54,768 nt of DNA from Acidovorax sp. Root219 (GTDB taxonomy: Bacteria; Pseudomonadota; Gammaproteobacteria; Burkholderiales; Burkholderiaceae_C). Below are positions 27,485-39,072 of the stretch, in pieces; the first letter of the stretch is position 1, and each line of letters begins with the position of its first letter. The stretch lies in assembly GCF_001428665.1 (NCBI RefSeq), contig NZ_LMIJ01000015.1, positions 1 through 54,768 of the forward strand, in the 5' to 3' direction. Made by a program: the position numbers and the translations under genes. The notes under the pieces are model-generated. The model was not told where the DNA came from. It did not search any database and saw nothing but the letters and a program-made list of their open reading frames with translations.

Positions 27485-29734
27485 ATGAGCATTTTCAACA
27501 AAGTCACCAAGACCTTCCAATGGGGTGACAAGACCGTCATCATGGAAACGGGCGAAATCGCCCGCCAGGCCTCCGGCGCCGTGCTGGTGAACATCGACGA
27601 CACCGTGGTGCTGGCCACCGTGGTGGCTTCCAAGTCGGCCAAGCCCGGCCAGGACTTCTTCCCCCTGACGGTGGACTACATCGAGAAGACCTACGCCGCA
27701 GGCAAGATCCCCGGCAGCTTCTTCAAGCGCGAAGCCAAGCCCAGCGAGCACGAAACGCTGACCAGCCGCCTGATCGACCGCCCGATCCGCCCGCTGTTCC
27801 CCGAAGGCTTCTTCAACGAAGTGCACGTGGTGATCCACACCGTGTCGCTGAACCCCGAAGTCGACGCCGACATCGCCGCCCTGATTGCCACCAGCGCCGC
27901 CCTGGCCATCTCCGGCATCCCGTTCACCGGCCCCATCGGCGCCGCGCGCGTGGGCTACATCAATGGCGAATACGTGCTGAACCCCGGCCAGACCGCGCGC
28001 AAGGGCTCGCAGATGGACCTCGTGGTCGCCGGCACCGAAGCCGCCGTGCTGATGGTGGAATCCGAAGCCCAGCAGCTGTCTGAAGAAATCATGCTCGGCG
28101 CCGTGGTGTTCGGCCACCAGCAGGGCAATGTCGCCATCAACGCCATCCATGACCTAGTGCGTGATGCTGGCAAGCCCGCATGGACGTGGCAAGCCCCCGC
28201 CAAGGACGAAGCCCTGATCGCCAAGGTCGGTGCCCTGGCCGACGAGAAGCTCGCCGCCGCCTACCAGATCCGCAACAAGCAAAGCCGCACGCAAGCCTGC
28301 CGCGAAGCCTACGCTGCCGTGATGGCTGGCCTCAAGGCCGAAGGCGTGGAATTCGACGCCGTCAAGGTCGAAGGCATGCTGTTCGACATCGAAGCGCGCC
28401 TGGTGCGCAGCCAGATCCTGGCCGGCGAGCCCCGCATCGACGGCCGCGACACGCGCACCGTGCGCCCCATCGAGATCCGCAACAGCGTGCTGCCCCGTGC
28501 CCATGGTTCGGCCCTGTTCACGCGTGGCGAAACCCAGGCGCTGGTCGTGACCACGCTGGGTACCGAGCGCGATGCCCAGCGCATCGACGCCCTGGCTGGC
28601 GAGTACGAAGACCGCTTCATGATGCACTACAACATGCCTCCCTTCGCCACCGGCGAAGTGGGCCGCATGGGCTCGACCAAGCGCCGCGAAATTGGCCACG
28701 GCCGCCTGGCCAAGCGTGCCCTGATGGCCGTGCTGCCCACCAAGGAAGAATTCCCCTACACCATGCGCGTGGTGTCGGAAATCACCGAATCCAATGGCTC
28801 CTCGTCCATGGCTTCGGTCTGCGGCGGCTGCCTGTCGATGATGGACGCCGGCGTGCCCATGAAGGCGCACGTGGCCGGTATCGCCATGGGCCTGATCAAG
28901 GACGCCAACCGCTTTGCCGTGCTGACCGACATCCTGGGCGATGAAGATCACCTGGGCGACATGGACTTCAAGGTCGCCGGTACCACCGCCGGCATCACCG
29001 CGCTGCAGATGGACATCAAGATCCAGGGCATCACCAAGGAAATCATGCAGGTCGCCCTGGCCCAGGCCAAGGAAGCGCGCATCCACATCCTGGGCAAGAT
29101 GCAGGAAGCCATGGGCGAAGCCAAGACCGAAGTGTCCAACTTCGCGCCCAAGCTCTACACGATGAAGATCAACCCCGAGAAGATCCGTGACGTGATCGGC
29201 AAGGGCGGCTCCGTGATCCGTGCGCTGACCGAAGAGACCGGCTGCCAGATCAACATCGAGGAAGACGGCACCATCACCATCGCCGCCACCGACAACGCCA
29301 AGGCCGATGAAGCCAAGCGCCGCATCGAGCAGATCACGGCCGAAGTCGAAATCGGCAAGATCTACGAAGGCCCTGTGACCAAGATCCTGGACTTCGGCGC
29401 ACTGATCAACCTGCTGCCCGGCAAGGATGGCCTGCTGCACATCAGCCAGATCGCGCACGAGCGCGTCGAGCGCGTTGGCGATTACCTGACCGAAGGCCAG
29501 ATCGTCAAGGTCAAGGTCATGGAAACCGACGAAAAGGGCCGCGTCAAGCTGTCCATGAAGGCTTTGGCCGACCGCCCTGCGGGTGGTGGTTTCAGCGATC
29601 GCCCGGCTCCCCAGGAGCGTGGCGACCGCGAACCCCGCCGTGACCAGGGCCGTGATCGCCAGCCAGCCGACCAGCAGCAGCAACAACAGCAGTCGCTGCC
29701 ATCGGATGGCGCTTCCGGCCAGGTGAACGGCTGA
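27485..29734 (+). CDS. pnp: Polyribonucleotide nucleotidyltransferase (PNPase)
   Basis: PNPase degrades RNA 3' to 5' by phosphorolysis as a trimer and takes part in mRNA decay. The 749 residues include two RNase PH domains (core [16 protein letters not shown] near 485), a KH domain ([15 protein letters not shown] around 565) and an S1 domain (620-690). The C-terminal tail (695-749) is Arg/Asp/Gln-rich with seven consecutive Gln and is longer than usual. AAAGGAG lies at ideal spacing. Standard rpsO-pnp context. Confidence 0.98.
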   Translation: MSIFNKVTKTFQWGDKTVIMETGEIARQASGAVLVNIDDTVVLATVVASKSAKPGQDFFPLTVDYIEKTYAAGKIPGSFFKREAKPSEHETLTSRLIDRPIRPLFPEGFFNEVHVVIHTVSLNPEVDADIAALIATSAALAISGIPFTGPIGAARVGYINGEYVLNPGQTARKGSQMDLVVAGTEAAVLMVESEAQQLSEEIMLGAVVFGHQQGNVAINAIHDLVRDAGKPAWTWQAPAKDEALIAKVGALADEKLAAAYQIRNKQSRTQACREAYAAVMAGLKAEGVEFDAVKVEGMLFDIEARLVRSQILAGEPRIDGRDTRTVRPIEIRNSVLPRAHGSALFTRGETQALVVTTLGTERDAQRIDALAGEYEDRFMMHYNMPPFATGEVGRMGSTKRREIGHGRLAKRALMAVLPTKEEFPYTMRVVSEITESNGSSSMASVCGGCLSMMDAGVPMKAHVAGIAMGLIKDANRFAVLTDILGDEDHLGDMDFKVAGTTAGITALQMDIKIQGITKEIMQVALAQAKEARIHILGKMQEAMGEAKTEVSNFAPKLYTMKINPEKIRDVIGKGGSVIRALTEETGCQINIEEDGTITIAATDNAKADEAKRRIEQITAEVEIGKIYEGPVTKILDFGALINLLPGKDGLLHISQIAHERVERVGDYLTEGQIVKVKVMETDEKGRVKLSMKALADRPAGGGFSDRPAPQERGDREPRRDQGRDRQPADQQQQQQQSLPSDGASGQVNG

Positions 29735-29763
29735 TCCATCGCCTTGGCTGCCGCCATCGGGTG

Positions 29764-29780
29764 GGCCGCTTGCAGCGGCC
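29764..29780. repeat. Hairpin between pnp and the oxidoreductase gene
   Basis: GGCCGCT / AGCGGCC is a perfect 7-bp stem with a 3-base loop, 29 bases after the pnp stop. No U-tract follows, so it is more likely an mRNA 3'-end stabiliser than a terminator. Confidence 0.45.
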
Positions 29781-29813
29781 TCCTGCGGGCGGTGGTCGGG
29801 ACTGGTGATTTCC

Positions 29814-30824
29814 ATGCCATCAACCACGGACCTTCCTATGCAAGCGGTGGAGATTTCCTCGTTCGGTGTGCCTGAGGTCTTGCGCCTCGGTGAGCGCCCC
29901 GTACCCGTGCCGGGTGCGGGCGAGCTGCTGATCCGCGTGGGTGCCAGCGGCATCAACCGCCCTGATGTGCTGCAGCGCATGGGCCACTACGCGCCCCCGC
30001 TTGGCACCTCCGACCTTCCCGGTCTCGAGGTGGCGGGTGTGGTGGAGGCGGGTGACGCCGATGCGCTGGCCCGGTCGGGCCTGGCCATTGGCGACCGTGT
30101 CTGCGCGCTCGTGGCCGGTGGTGGCTACGCGCAATGGTGCGTGGCGCCGGCCGAGCAGTGCCTGCCGGTGCCTGCCGGGTTCAGCGATATCGAGGCTGCC
30201 TCGCTGCCCGAGACCTTTTTCACGGTGTGGAGCAATGTCTTTGACCGTGGCCGCCTGCAGGCCGGTGAAACCCTGCTGGTGCAGGGCGGTACCAGCGGCA
30301 TCGGCGTCACCGCCATTCAGTTGGCGCGCGCCTTCGGTGCCACGGTGATCGCCACGGCGGGCAGCGACGACAAGTGCCAGGCCTGCCTGGACCTGGGCGC
30401 GCACCATGCCATCAACTACAAGTCGCAGGACTTTGTGGTGGAGGCCAAGCGCATCACCGACGGCAAGGGTGTCGACGTGGTGCTGGACATGGTCGCGGGC
30501 AGCTATGTGGCGCGCGAGGTCGAGTGCCTAGCCGAGGATGGCCGCATCGTCATCATCGCCGTGCAGGGCGGGGTCAAGGGCGAGATCAACGCCGGTCTGG
30601 TGCTGCGCCGCAGGCTCACCATCACCGGTTCCACCCTGCGCCCGCGCTCGGTGGCCTTCAAGGGCGCCATTGCCCGTGCGCTGCGCGAGCAGGTGTGGCC
30701 CTTGCTGGCCGCCGGTACGGTGCGCCCGGTCATCCACAGCACCTTTGCGGCGGCCGATGCGGCCCAGGCGCATGCCCTGATGGAATCCAACCAGCACATT
30801 GGCAAGATTGTTTTGACGTGGTGA
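29814..30824 (+). CDS. NAD(P)H:quinone oxidoreductase, zinc-free MDR family (PIG3-like)
   Basis: This 336-residue medium-chain reductase of the TP53I3/quinone oxidoreductase branch reduces quinones or enones with NADPH. The N-terminal GroES-like domain has [17 protein letters not shown], the nucleotide-binding loop is [26 protein letters not shown] (two parts near 145-170), and the catalytic-zinc ligands of alcohol dehydrogenases are absent. The start could be GTG 29805, ATG 29814 or ATG 29838; 29814 is a compromise. tpiA starts 2 bases after its stop, so they are co-transcribed. Confidence 0.9.
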   Translation: MPSTTDLPMQAVEISSFGVPEVLRLGERPVPVPGAGELLIRVGASGINRPDVLQRMGHYAPPLGTSDLPGLEVAGVVEAGDADALARSGLAIGDRVCALVAGGGYAQWCVAPAEQCLPVPAGFSDIEAASLPETFFTVWSNVFDRGRLQAGETLLVQGGTSGIGVTAIQLARAFGATVIATAGSDDKCQACLDLGAHHAINYKSQDFVVEAKRITDGKGVDVVLDMVAGSYVAREVECLAEDGRIVIIAVQGGVKGEINAGLVLRRRLTITGSTLRPRSVAFKGAIARALREQVWPLLAAGTVRPVIHSTFAAADAAQAHALMESNQHIGKIVLTW

Positions 30825-30826
30825 AC

Positions 30827-31588
30827 ATGAAAAAGAAGCTCATCGCAGGCAACTGGAAGATGAACGGCGGCCTGGCCGCCAACGAAGCGCTGCTCAAGGC
30901 ATTGCGGGATGGCATGGCCTCGGCCGCGCCGCAGTGCGATGTGGCCGTGGCGGTGCCCGCGCCTTACTTGGCCCAGGTGCAGGCGCTGGTCGCCGGCTCG
31001 GGTGTGGCCCTGGCTGCGCAGGATGTGTCGGCGCACGAGCAGGGGGCCTACACCGGTGAAATGTCGGCTGCCATGCTCAAGGAGTTTGGTGCGCGCTATG
31101 TGCTGGTGGGGCATTCGGAGCGCCGCCAGTACCACGGCGAATCCGATGCCGTCGTGGCCATCAAGGCGCAGCGCGCGCTGGCGCTGGGCATCACGCCCAT
31201 CGTCTGCGTGGGCGAGACCCTGGCAGAGCGCGACGCGGGTGAAACCGAAGCCGTCGTCAAGCGGCAGCTGGCCGCGGTGATCCACCTCAATGGCCACTGC
31301 ATCAGCGAAATCGTGGTGGCGTATGAGCCCGTCTGGGCCATCGGCACGGGCCGCACGGCATCGCCCGAGCAGGCGCAGGCGGTGCATGCCGTGCTGCGTG
31401 CGCAGTTGGCCCTGGCCAGCGAGCATGCCGACCGCATCCACCTGCTGTATGGCGGCAGCATGAATGCCGCGAATGCGGCCGAACTGCTGGCGCAGCCGGA
31501 CATCGATGGCGGCCTGGTGGGCGGTGCTTCGCTCAAGGCGGGCGATTTCTTGCAGATCATTGGTGCTGCCCGTCCGGGCCGCGCCTGA
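30827..31588 (+). CDS. tpiA: Triosephosphate isomerase
   Basis: This glycolytic enzyme interconverts dihydroxyacetone phosphate and glyceraldehyde 3-phosphate. The 253 residues carry all catalytic residues: Lys11 in GNWKMN, His96 in LVGHSERR, and Glu167 in [12 protein letters not shown], with the phosphate loop [12 protein letters not shown]. An upstream GTG frame is a shadow. It lies between the quinone reductase and secG, the common proteobacterial tpiA-secG order. Confidence 0.98.
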   Translation: MKKKLIAGNWKMNGGLAANEALLKALRDGMASAAPQCDVAVAVPAPYLAQVQALVAGSGVALAAQDVSAHEQGAYTGEMSAAMLKEFGARYVLVGHSERRQYHGESDAVVAIKAQRALALGITPIVCVGETLAERDAGETEAVVKRQLAAVIHLNGHCISEIVVAYEPVWAIGTGRTASPEQAQAVHAVLRAQLALASEHADRIHLLYGGSMNAANAAELLAQPDIDGGLVGGASLKAGDFLQIIGAARPGRA

Positions 31589-31616
31589 AGCTATTCAAAT
31601 CAGGAGTAAACAGAGA

Positions 31617-31997
31617 ATGAATGTGATCGTGAACGTGGTTCTGGCGGTGCAGATGATCACCGCCCTGGTAATGATCGGGTTGATCCTGATCCAGCACGGC
31701 AAGGGTGCCGACATGGGTGCTGCCTTCGGCAGCGGCAGCTCGGGCAGCCTGTTCGGCGCCAGCGGCAGCGCCAACTTCCTGTCGCGCACCACGGCGGTGT
31801 TGGCAGCGGTGTTCTTCGCTGCAACGCTGGCTCTGGCATACTTCGGCAACGCGCGGCCCGCCAGCTCCGGCAGCGTACTCGAAGCGCCTGCAGCAGCCTC
31901 TTCGGCGCCGGCCTCGGCTGCGTCGGGTGCCGCTCCTGTGGCGATTCCTGTGCCTGTGGTGCCGGCCTCTGGCGCGGCGCAGATCCCGACCAAATAA
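31617..31997 (+). CDS. secG: Preprotein translocase subunit SecG
   Basis: SecG is the small SecYEG subunit that aids SecA-driven export. The 126 residues have two transmembrane helices (2-23 and 54-74) joined by the conserved loop HGKGADMGAAFGSGSSGSLFG. After the second helix a 50-residue Ala/Ser/Pro-rich tail extends it beyond the E. coli length; such tails are frequent in beta-proteobacteria. AGGAG precedes the start. tRNA-Leu follows 115 bases later. Confidence 0.96.
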   Translation: MNVIVNVVLAVQMITALVMIGLILIQHGKGADMGAAFGSGSSGSLFGASGSANFLSRTTAVLAAVFFAATLALAYFGNARPASSGSVLEAPAAASSAPASAASGAAPVAIPVPVVPASGAAQIPTK

Positions 31998-32112
31998 TCT
32001 GCACTAATTTGGGCCCTGAACCGCAGAGCAGGGTTTTTACGGAGTAGAATTCTGGATTGTCTGGAAAGCCAAAACCGCAAGGTTCCTCATGCCATCCAGG
32101 CACATACATCCA

Positions 32113-32197
32113 GCCGTCGTGGTGAAATTGGTAGACACGCTATCTTGAGGGGGTAGTGGCGAAAGCTGTGCGAGTTCGAGTCTCGCCGACGGCACCA
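32113..32197 (+). tRNA. leuU: tRNA-Leu (anticodon GAG)
   Basis: This 85-base leucine tRNA folds with acceptor GCCGTCG / CGACGGC, a 3-bp D stem GTG/CAC, anticodon stem CTATC/GGTAG with loop TTGAGGG (anticodon GAG), a long variable arm, and T arm GCGAG-TTCGAGT-CTCGC. CCA is encoded. E. coli also has leuU (GAG) next to secG, so the symbol rests on anticodon and synteny. Confidence 0.96.
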
Positions 32198-32205
32198 AAA
32201 CAAAG

Positions 32206-32247
32206 GCCTCCCCGACATGACCCAGCAAGGGCCATGTCGGGCCAGGC
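32206..32247 (+). promoter_or_regulatory. Large hairpin between tRNA-Leu and nuoA
   Basis: CCCGACATG at 32211-32219 pairs perfectly with CATGTCGGG at 32233-32241. The flanking GCCT (32206-32209) and AGGC (32244-32247) extend the stem after a small internal loop. It lies 8 bases after the tRNA and 24 before nuoA. Without a U-tract it is not a simple terminator; it may guide tRNA 3' processing or protect the nuo mRNA 5' end. Confidence 0.6.
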
Positions 32248-32271
32248 TACAGCGGTGAGCACATCCTCAAG

Positions 32272-32631
32272 ATGAACCTCGATCAGTACCTCCCCGTCCT
32301 TTTGTTCATCTTGGTCGGCATCGCCGTAGGCGTTGTTCCCCTTGCCATCGGATATGTCCTGGGCCCCAATCGCCCGGATGACGCCAAGAATTCCCCCTAC
32401 GAGTGTGGCTTTGAAGCCTTCGAGGATGCGCGCATGAAGTTTGACGTGCGCTATTACCTCGTCGCCATTCTCTTCATCCTGTTCGACCTCGAAATCGCGT
32501 TCCTCTTCCCGTGGGCGGTCACGCTGCACGAGGTGGGTGCCGCCGGTTTCGTGGCTGTGGTGATTTTCCTGACGATCCTCGTCGTGGGCTTTGTCTACGA
32601 GTGGAAAAAAGGCGCCCTCGATTGGGAATGA
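32272..32631 (+). CDS. nuoA: NADH-quinone oxidoreductase subunit A
   Basis: NuoA is a small membrane-arm subunit of complex I, near the quinone-site junction. The 119 residues contain three transmembrane helices and the conserved loop [21 protein letters not shown], with the Cys in the quinone-access loop and the Asp/Glu pair [12 protein letters not shown] in helix 2. It opens the nuo operon after tRNA-Leu. The ribosome-binding site is weak. Confidence 0.97.
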   Translation: MNLDQYLPVLLFILVGIAVGVVPLAIGYVLGPNRPDDAKNSPYECGFEAFEDARMKFDVRYYLVAILFILFDLEIAFLFPWAVTLHEVGAAGFVAVVIFLTILVVGFVYEWKKGALDWE

Positions 32632-32658
32632 CAGCGGGCTTCAACAAGGACTGATGCA

Positions 32659-33138
32659 ATGATTGAAGGCGTGATGAAGGAAGGCTTCATCACCACGAGC
32701 TATGACTCCGTGGTGAATTGGGCCAAAACCGGTTCGCTGTGGCCCATGACCTTTGGTCTGGCCTGCTGCGCGGTCGAAATGATGCACGCAGCGGCTGCCC
32801 GCTACGACATCGGCCGCTTCGGTGCCGAAGTGTTCCGTGCCAGTCCCCGCCAGTCCGATCTGATGATCGTGGCCGGCACGCTGTGCAACAAGATGGCGCC
32901 TGCCCTGCGCAAGGTGTACGACCAGATGTCGGAGCCCCGCTGGGTGCTGTCGATGGGTTCGTGCGCCAATGGCGGTGGGTACTACCATTACAGCTACTCT
33001 GTGGTGCGCGGTTGCGACCGCATCGTGCCCGTGGATGTCTACGTGCCCGGCTGTCCCCCCACGGCCGAGGCGCTGATCTACGGCATCATCCAGCTGCAGC
33101 AGAAGATCCGCCGCACCAACACCATTGCGCGCGTCTGA
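32659..33138 (+). CDS. nuoB: NADH-quinone oxidoreductase subunit B
   Basis: NuoB carries the terminal [4Fe-4S] cluster N2 that passes electrons to ubiquinone. The 159 residues contain the N2 ligands: the tandem Cys of [10 protein letters not shown], the Cys of [10 protein letters not shown] and that of [19 protein letters not shown] lies 8 bases before the start. Confidence 0.98.
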   Translation: MIEGVMKEGFITTSYDSVVNWAKTGSLWPMTFGLACCAVEMMHAAAARYDIGRFGAEVFRASPRQSDLMIVAGTLCNKMAPALRKVYDQMSEPRWVLSMGSCANGGGYYHYSYSVVRGCDRIVPVDVYVPGCPPTAEALIYGIIQLQQKIRRTNTIARV

Positions 33139-33147
33139 GGGTTGACG

Positions 33148-33756
33148 ATGACATCTGTTGCCATTCGCCCTGAAAAAATCAAGGACACCGTTGCCGCCGT
33201 GCTGGGCGACAAGGTCCGCAAGATCCACGTGGCCCTCGGTGAGGTCACCGTCGAAGTCTCCGCCGCCGATTACCTTGCTGCCATGCAGCAGCTGCGCGAT
33301 GCGCCCGGCTGCCAGTTCGAGCAGCTGATCGACCTGTGCGGCGTCGACTACTCGGCCTACGCCGACGAAGTCAACGAAGGCGCGCGCTACTGCGTGGTGT
33401 CGCACCTGCTGTCGGTCAGTCTGAACCAGCGCCTGCGCGTCAAGGTGTTCTGCGCCGACGACGATTTCCCGGTGGTGGCCTCGGTGGCCGACCTGTGGAA
33501 CTCGGCCAACTGGTACGAGCGCGAAGCGTTCGACCTGTTCGGCATCGTGTTCGACGGCCACAACGACCTGCGCCGCATCCTGACCGACTACGGCTTCATC
33601 GGCCACCCCTTCCGCAAGGACTTCCCGCTGTCCGGCCATGTCGAGATGCGCTATGACGCAGAGCAGCGCCGGGTGGTCTACGAGCCCGTGTCGATCGAGC
33701 CGCGCGAAATCACGCCGCGCATCATCCGCGAAGACAAGTACGGAGGCCTGCACTAA
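33148..33756 (+). CDS. nuoC: NADH-quinone oxidoreductase subunit C
   Basis: NuoC is the 30-kDa subunit of the connecting arm, here separate from NuoD (fused in E. coli). The 202 residues contain the family signature [29 protein letters not shown], in two parts around 120-150. ATG 33148, preceded by GAGGG, is preferred to TTG at 33142. It starts 9 bases after nuoB. Confidence 0.97.
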   Translation: MTSVAIRPEKIKDTVAAVLGDKVRKIHVALGEVTVEVSAADYLAAMQQLRDAPGCQFEQLIDLCGVDYSAYADEVNEGARYCVVSHLLSVSLNQRLRVKVFCADDDFPVVASVADLWNSANWYEREAFDLFGIVFDGHNDLRRILTDYGFIGHPFRKDFPLSGHVEMRYDAEQRRVVYEPVSIEPREITPRIIREDKYGGLH

Positions 33757-33782
33757 GGCGCCCGCGCCCCACGTGACCCACC

Positions 33783-35036
33783 ATGGCTGAAATCAAGAAC
33801 TATTCCCTGAACTTCGGACCGCAGCACCCTGCAGCGCACGGCGTGCTGCGCTTGGTGCTCGAGCTCGACGGCGAAGTCGTCCAGCGCGCCGACCCGCACA
33901 TCGGCCTCTTGCACCGCGCCACCGAAAAGCTGGCCGAGCACAAGACCTACATCCAGTCGCTGCCCTACATGGACCGCCTGGACTACGTGTCGATGATGTG
34001 CAACGAGCACGCCTACTGCCTGGCCATCGAAAAGCTGATGGGCCTGGAAGTGCCCGAGCGCGCCCAGTACATCCGCGTGATGTTCTCCGAAATCACGCGC
34101 TTGCTGAACCACCTGATGTGGCTCGGCTCGCACGGCAACGATTGCGGCAGCTCCACCATCCTGATCTACACCTTCCGCGAGCGCGAAGACCTGTTCGACA
34201 TGTACGAAGCCGTCTCCGGCGCGCGCATGCACGCGGCGTACTTCCGTCCGGGCGGCGTGTACCGCGACCTGCCGGACTCCATGCCGCAGTACAAGGTCAG
34301 CAAGATCAAGAACGCCAAGGCCCTGGAGGCCATGAACCAGAACCGCAAGGGTTCGCTGCTCGACTTCATCGACGACTTCACCCAGCGCTTCCCGGGCTGC
34401 GTGGACGAGTACGAGACCCTGCTCACCGACAACCGCATCTGGAAGCAGCGCACCGTGGGCATCGGCGTGGTGCCGCCCGAGCGCGCGCTGAACCTGGGCA
34501 TGACCGGGCCCATGATCCGTGGCTCCGGCATTGCATGGGACCTGCGCAAGACCCAGCCCTATGACGTCTACGACCGCATGGACTTCGACGTGCCCGTGGG
34601 CAAGACGGGCGACTGCTATGACCGCTACCTCGTGCGCGTGCACGAAATGCGCGAGTCCAATCGCATCATCAAGCAGTGCGTGGACTGGCTGCGCGCCAAC
34701 CCCGGCCCGGTCATCACCGACAACCACAAGGTGGCTGCGCCCGACCGCGAATCCATGAAGTCCAACATGGAAGAGCTGATCCACCATTTCAAGTTGTTCA
34801 CCGAAGGCTTTCACGTGCCCGAAGGCGAAGCCTATGCCGCCGTGGAGCATCCCAAGGGTGAGTTCGGCATCTATCTGGTCAGCGATGGCGCCAACAAGCC
34901 CTACCGCCTGAAGATCCGTGCGCCCGGCTTCGCGCACCTGGCCACGCTCGACGAGATGGCCCGCGGCCACATGATCGCCGACGCCGTGGCCATCATCGGC
35001 ACCATGGATATCGTGTTCGGGGAGATTGACCGATGA
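33783..35036 (+). CDS. nuoD: NADH-quinone oxidoreductase subunit D
   Basis: NuoD (49-kDa subunit, 417 residues) forms the ubiquinone pocket with NuoB. Conserved features include [14 protein letters not shown] near the N-terminus (His residues of the quinone site), [13 protein letters not shown], and the C-terminal [11 protein letters not shown] and [20 protein letters not shown]. Its stop overlaps the nuoE start as ATGA. Confidence 0.98.
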   Translation: MAEIKNYSLNFGPQHPAAHGVLRLVLELDGEVVQRADPHIGLLHRATEKLAEHKTYIQSLPYMDRLDYVSMMCNEHAYCLAIEKLMGLEVPERAQYIRVMFSEITRLLNHLMWLGSHGNDCGSSTILIYTFREREDLFDMYEAVSGARMHAAYFRPGGVYRDLPDSMPQYKVSKIKNAKALEAMNQNRKGSLLDFIDDFTQRFPGCVDEYETLLTDNRIWKQRTVGIGVVPPERALNLGMTGPMIRGSGIAWDLRKTQPYDVYDRMDFDVPVGKTGDCYDRYLVRVHEMRESNRIIKQCVDWLRANPGPVITDNHKVAAPDRESMKSNMEELIHHFKLFTEGFHVPEGEAYAAVEHPKGEFGIYLVSDGANKPYRLKIRAPGFAHLATLDEMARGHMIADAVAIIGTMDIVFGEIDR

Positions 35037-35566
35037 GTACGACCGAATCGAAGAACCTGACCGCTGGCACCGCCGCCATCACCGAGGCAACCCTTGCCCG
35101 TTTTGCGCGCGAAGTCGCCAAGTACCCGCCCGAGCAGAAGCAGTCTGCCGTGATGGCCTGCCTGGCCATCGTGCAGCAGGAGCAGGGCTGGGTCAGCGTG
35201 CAGAGTGAGGCCGTGATCGCCGACTACCTGGGCATGGCCCAGATCGCGGTGCACGAAGTGACCACGTTCTACAACATGTACAACCAGCAGCCGACGGGCA
35301 AGTACAAGCTCAACGTCTGCACCAACCTGCCTTGCCAGCTGCGCGACGGCCAGAAGGCGCTGCACCACCTCGAGAAGAAGCTCGGCGTGACCATGGGCGA
35401 GACCACGCCGGACGGCCTGTTCACGCTGCAGCAGTGCGAGTGCCTGGGCGCCTGCGCCGATGCGCCCGTGATGCTGGTCAACGACCGCACCATGTGCAGC
35501 TTCATGGACAACGACAAGCTCGACCAGCTGGTCGACGGCCTCAAGGCTGCGGAAGGACAAGCATGA
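35033..35566 (+). CDS. nuoE: NADH-quinone oxidoreductase subunit E
   Basis: NuoE (24-kDa subunit, 177 residues) holds the [2Fe-2S] cluster N1a in the NADH-dehydrogenase module. The four ligands are visible: CTNLPC near 102-107 and CECLGAC near 143-149 (first and last Cys). The start overlaps nuoD by 4 bases and the stop overlaps nuoF by 4, implying coupled translation. Confidence 0.97.
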   Translation: MSTTESKNLTAGTAAITEATLARFAREVAKYPPEQKQSAVMACLAIVQQEQGWVSVQSEAVIADYLGMAQIAVHEVTTFYNMYNQQPTGKYKLNVCTNLPCQLRDGQKALHHLEKKLGVTMGETTPDGLFTLQQCECLGACADAPVMLVNDRTMCSFMDNDKLDQLVDGLKAAEGQA

Positions 35567-36921
35567 CCACCGCCGCACAGATCCTCTCGCAGTTCCAGGC
35601 CACGGGCGTGCAGACCTGCTTCCACGACCGCCACATCAACCCACAGATCGTTGCGGGGCTCGACGGCACGAACTGGGGCATCAAGGACTACGAAGCGCGC
35701 GGCGGCTACGAAGCGCTGCGCAAGATCCTGGCACAGGGTGAAGGCGCAGGCCTCACCCAGGACCAGGTGATCGCCACCGTCAAGGAATCGGGCCTGCGTG
35801 GGCGCGGCGGTGCGGGCTTCCCCACCGGCCTGAAGTGGAGCTTCATGCCCCGCTCGTTCCCCGGCCAGAAGTACCTGGTGTGCAACTCCGACGAAGGCGA
35901 GCCAGGCACCTGCAAGGACCGCGACATCCTGCAGTTCAACCCCCACATCGTCATCGAAGGCATGATCATCGCGGCCTACGCGATGGGCATCTCCGTGGGC
36001 TACAACTACATCCACGGCGAAATCTTCCAGACCTACGACCGCTTCGAAGAAGCGCTCGAAGAGGCGCGTGCCGCCGGCTACCTGGGCGACAAGATCCTGG
36101 GCAGCAATTTCAGCTTCCAGCTGCATGCGGCGCACGGCTTCGGTGCCTACATCTGCGGCGAAGAAACCGCGCTGCTCGAATCGCTCGAAGGCAAGAAGGG
36201 CCAGCCGCGCTTCAAGCCGCCGTTTCCTGCCAGCTTCGGCCTGTACGGCAAGCCCACCACCATCAACAACACCGAGACCTTCGCGGCCGTGCCGTGGATC
36301 ATCCGCAATGGTGGCCAGGCCTACCTTGAGTGCGGCAAGCCCAACAACGGCGGCACCAAGATCTTCTCGGTCTCGGGCGACGTGGAAAAGCCCGGCAACT
36401 ACGAAGTGCCCATGGGCACGCCGTTCGCCAAGCTGCTCGAACTCGCTGGTGGCGTGCGCAAGGGCCGCCAGCTCAAGGCCGTGATTCCCGGCGGCTCTTC
36501 CTCGCCGGTGCTGCCGGCGTCCGTCATCATGGAATGCACGATGGACTACGACTCCATCGCCAAGGCCGGCTCCATGCTGGGTTCGGGCGCCGTCATCGTG
36601 ATGGACGACTCCCGCAGCATGGTCGAGAGCCTGCTGCGCCTGTCCTATTTCTACTCGCACGAATCCTGCGGCCAGTGCACGCCGTGCCGCGAAGGCACGG
36701 GCTGGATGTGGCGCGTGATCGACCGTATCCAGCATGGCCAGGGGCGCGATGGCGACCTGAACCTGCTCAATTCGGTGGCAGACAACATCCAGGGGCGCAC
36801 CATCTGCGCACTGGGTGACGCAGCGGCCATGCCGGTGCGCGCCATGATCAAGCACTTCCGTCCGGAATTCGAAGCGCTGATCCGCCAAGAGAAGACCCCT
36901 CAGGCTTCCGCCTCCGCCTGA
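35563..36921 (+). CDS. nuoF: NADH-quinone oxidoreductase subunit F
   Basis: NuoF (51-kDa subunit, 452 residues) binds NADH, FMN and cluster N3. The glycine-rich nucleotide motif [13 protein letters not shown] is near residues 78-90, the FMN region [14 protein letters not shown] follows, and N3 ligands are in [16 protein letters not shown] with a further Cys downstream (TICALGDA). The ATG at 35563 overlaps nuoE; an upstream in-frame start is a shadow. Confidence 0.98.
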   Translation: MTTAAQILSQFQATGVQTCFHDRHINPQIVAGLDGTNWGIKDYEARGGYEALRKILAQGEGAGLTQDQVIATVKESGLRGRGGAGFPTGLKWSFMPRSFPGQKYLVCNSDEGEPGTCKDRDILQFNPHIVIEGMIIAAYAMGISVGYNYIHGEIFQTYDRFEEALEEARAAGYLGDKILGSNFSFQLHAAHGFGAYICGEETALLESLEGKKGQPRFKPPFPASFGLYGKPTTINNTETFAAVPWIIRNGGQAYLECGKPNNGGTKIFSVSGDVEKPGNYEVPMGTPFAKLLELAGGVRKGRQLKAVIPGGSSSPVLPASVIMECTMDYDSIAKAGSMLGSGAVIVMDDSRSMVESLLRLSYFYSHESCGQCTPCREGTGWMWRVIDRIQHGQGRDGDLNLLNSVADNIQGRTICALGDAAAMPVRAMIKHFRPEFEALIRQEKTPQASASA

Positions 36922-36936
36922 TCCCGAGAAACGCAT

Positions 36937-39072
36937 ATGGTTGAAATCGAACTCGACGGGCAGAAGGTAGAAGTCGCCGAAGGCTGCATGGTGATGCATG
37001 CAGCCGAAAAGGCCGGCACCTACATTCCCCATTTTTGTTACCACAAGAAGCTGTCCATTGCCGCCAACTGCCGCATGTGCCTGGTGGATGTGGAAAAGGC
37101 ACCCAAGCCCATGCCCGCCTGCGCCACGCCGGTGACGCAGGGCATGATCGTGCGCACCAAGAGCGACAAGGCCATCAAGGCCCAGCAGTCGGTCATGGAA
37201 TTCCTGCTGATCAACCACCCGCTGGACTGCCCCATCTGCGACCAGGGCGGTGAGTGCCAGCTGCAGGATCTGGCCGTGGGCTATGGTGGCTCCTCCTCGC
37301 GCTACGAGGAAGAAAAGCGCGTGGTCTTCCAGAAGGACGTGGGCCCGCTGATCTCCATGCAGGAGATGAGCCGCTGCATCCACTGCACTCGCTGCGTTCG
37401 CTTTGGCCAGGAAGTGGCCGGCGTGATGGAGCTCGGAATGATCCACCGCGGTGAGCACTCCGAGATCACCACCGTGGTGGGCGATACGATCGACTCCGAG
37501 CTGTCGGGCAACATGATCGACATCTGCCCCGTGGGCGCGCTCACCAGCAAGCCGTTCCGCTACAGCGCCCGCACCTGGGAACTGTCGCGCCGCCGCTCCG
37601 TCAGTCCGCACGACTCCACTGGTGCCAACCTGATCGTTCAGGTCAAGAACCACAAGGTCATGCGCGTGGTGCCGTTCGAGAACGAAGCCGTCAACGAGTG
37701 CTGGATCGCCGACCGCGACCGCTTCTCGTACGAGTCGCTCAACAGCGACGAACGCCTGACAGAGCCCATGCTCAAGCAAGGTGGCGTCTGGAAGGCCGTC
37801 GACTGGCAGACCGCGCTGGAGTACGTGGCCAATGGCCTCAAGAACATCAAGAATGACCACGGCGCCAACAGCATCGGCGCCCTGGTCAGCCCGCACAGCA
37901 CGCTCGAAGAGCTGTACCTGGCCTCCGCCCTGGTGCGCGGCCTGGGCAGCGACAGCATCGACTACCGCCTGCGCAACGCCGAATTCGCGGCGCCCGAAGG
38001 CATCCGCTGGCTCGGCACCTCCATCGCCTCGCTGTCCACGCTGCAACGCGTACTGGTGGTGGGCTCCAACCTGCGCAAGGACCATCCGCTGTTCGCCCTG
38101 CGCGTGCGCCATGCCGTGCGCCACGGCGCCCAACTGAGCGTGGTCGACTCCTCCGTCGGCGACTGGGCCATGCCCATCAAGCACCAACTGCTGCAGAACG
38201 CCAGCCAGTGGGTGCAGGCCCTCGGCTCCATCGCCTCGGCCGTCGCCCAGGAAAAGAACGTGGCGGCGCCGGCTGGCGCAGCCCAGGCCACCGAGGCCAG
38301 CCTGGCCATCGCCCGCTCGCTGCTGGGTGGTGAGCGCAAGGCCGTGCTGCTGGGCAATGCCGCCGCGCACCATGGCCAGGCCGCAGCGCTGCTAGCCCTG
38401 GCCAACTGGATCGGCGAGCAGACCGGCGCCACCGTCGGCTACCTCACCGAAGCCGCCAACACCGTGGGTGCCCAGTTCGCTGGCGCCCATCCCGTGGGCA
38501 GCGGCCTCAACGCCGGCCAGATGCTGGCGGGCGGCCTCAAGGCCGTGCTGCTGCTCAACACCGAACCGGCTTTCGACGCGGCCAACGGCGCACAAGCCGC
38601 CGCAGCCATCGGCCAGGCGCAGATGGTCGTGACGCTGAGCCCTTTCAAGGCCAACATGGACATCAGCGATGTGCTGCTGCCCATCGCGCCGTTCACCGAA
38701 ACCTCGGGCAGCTTCGTCAACGCCGAAGGGCGCCTGCAGAGCTTCCACGCCGTGGTGCGCCCGCTGGGCGACACGCGTCCCGCCTGGAAGGTGCTGCGCG
38801 TGCTGGCCAATTTGCTGGGTGTGCCCGGTTTCGACTTCGAGACCTCGCAGGACGTGCTGGCCCGTGCCACCAACGCCCCTGCAGGCAAGCTGGCCATGCT
38901 GCCGGCCGAGCAACTGTCCAATGCCGTGGCCCAGGTGCCGCAAGCGGTTGCGTCCGTGGGTGAACCGGTAGTGGCCTCCATCTACCAACTCGATGGCCTG
39001 GTGCGCCGCGCCACGTCGCTGCAATTGACAGCCGATGCCCGCATGGCGGCCGGTGAAGGAGTGGCGGCATGA
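36937..39072 (+). CDS. nuoG: NADH-quinone oxidoreductase subunit G
   Basis: NuoG (75-kDa subunit, 711 residues) carries clusters N1b, N4 and N5. Its N-terminal ferredoxin domain has Cys34, ANCRMC and [25 protein letters not shown] gives the His-liganded N5, and [10 protein letters not shown] with CPVGAL gives N4. A molybdopterin-oxidoreductase-like domain without cofactor follows. The length is typical of beta-proteobacteria and shorter than the E. coli protein. Overlaps nuoH by 4 bases. Confidence 0.97.
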   Translation: MVEIELDGQKVEVAEGCMVMHAAEKAGTYIPHFCYHKKLSIAANCRMCLVDVEKAPKPMPACATPVTQGMIVRTKSDKAIKAQQSVMEFLLINHPLDCPICDQGGECQLQDLAVGYGGSSSRYEEEKRVVFQKDVGPLISMQEMSRCIHCTRCVRFGQEVAGVMELGMIHRGEHSEITTVVGDTIDSELSGNMIDICPVGALTSKPFRYSARTWELSRRRSVSPHDSTGANLIVQVKNHKVMRVVPFENEAVNECWIADRDRFSYESLNSDERLTEPMLKQGGVWKAVDWQTALEYVANGLKNIKNDHGANSIGALVSPHSTLEELYLASALVRGLGSDSIDYRLRNAEFAAPEGIRWLGTSIASLSTLQRVLVVGSNLRKDHPLFALRVRHAVRHGAQLSVVDSSVGDWAMPIKHQLLQNASQWVQALGSIASAVAQEKNVAAPAGAAQATEASLAIARSLLGGERKAVLLGNAAAHHGQAAALLALANWIGEQTGATVGYLTEAANTVGAQFAGAHPVGSGLNAGQMLAGGLKAVLLLNTEPAFDAANGAQAAAAIGQAQMVVTLSPFKANMDISDVLLPIAPFTETSGSFVNAEGRLQSFHAVVRPLGDTRPAWKVLRVLANLLGVPGFDFETSQDVLARATNAPAGKLAMLPAEQLSNAVAQVPQAVASVGEPVVASIYQLDGLVRRATSLQLTADARMAAGEGVAA

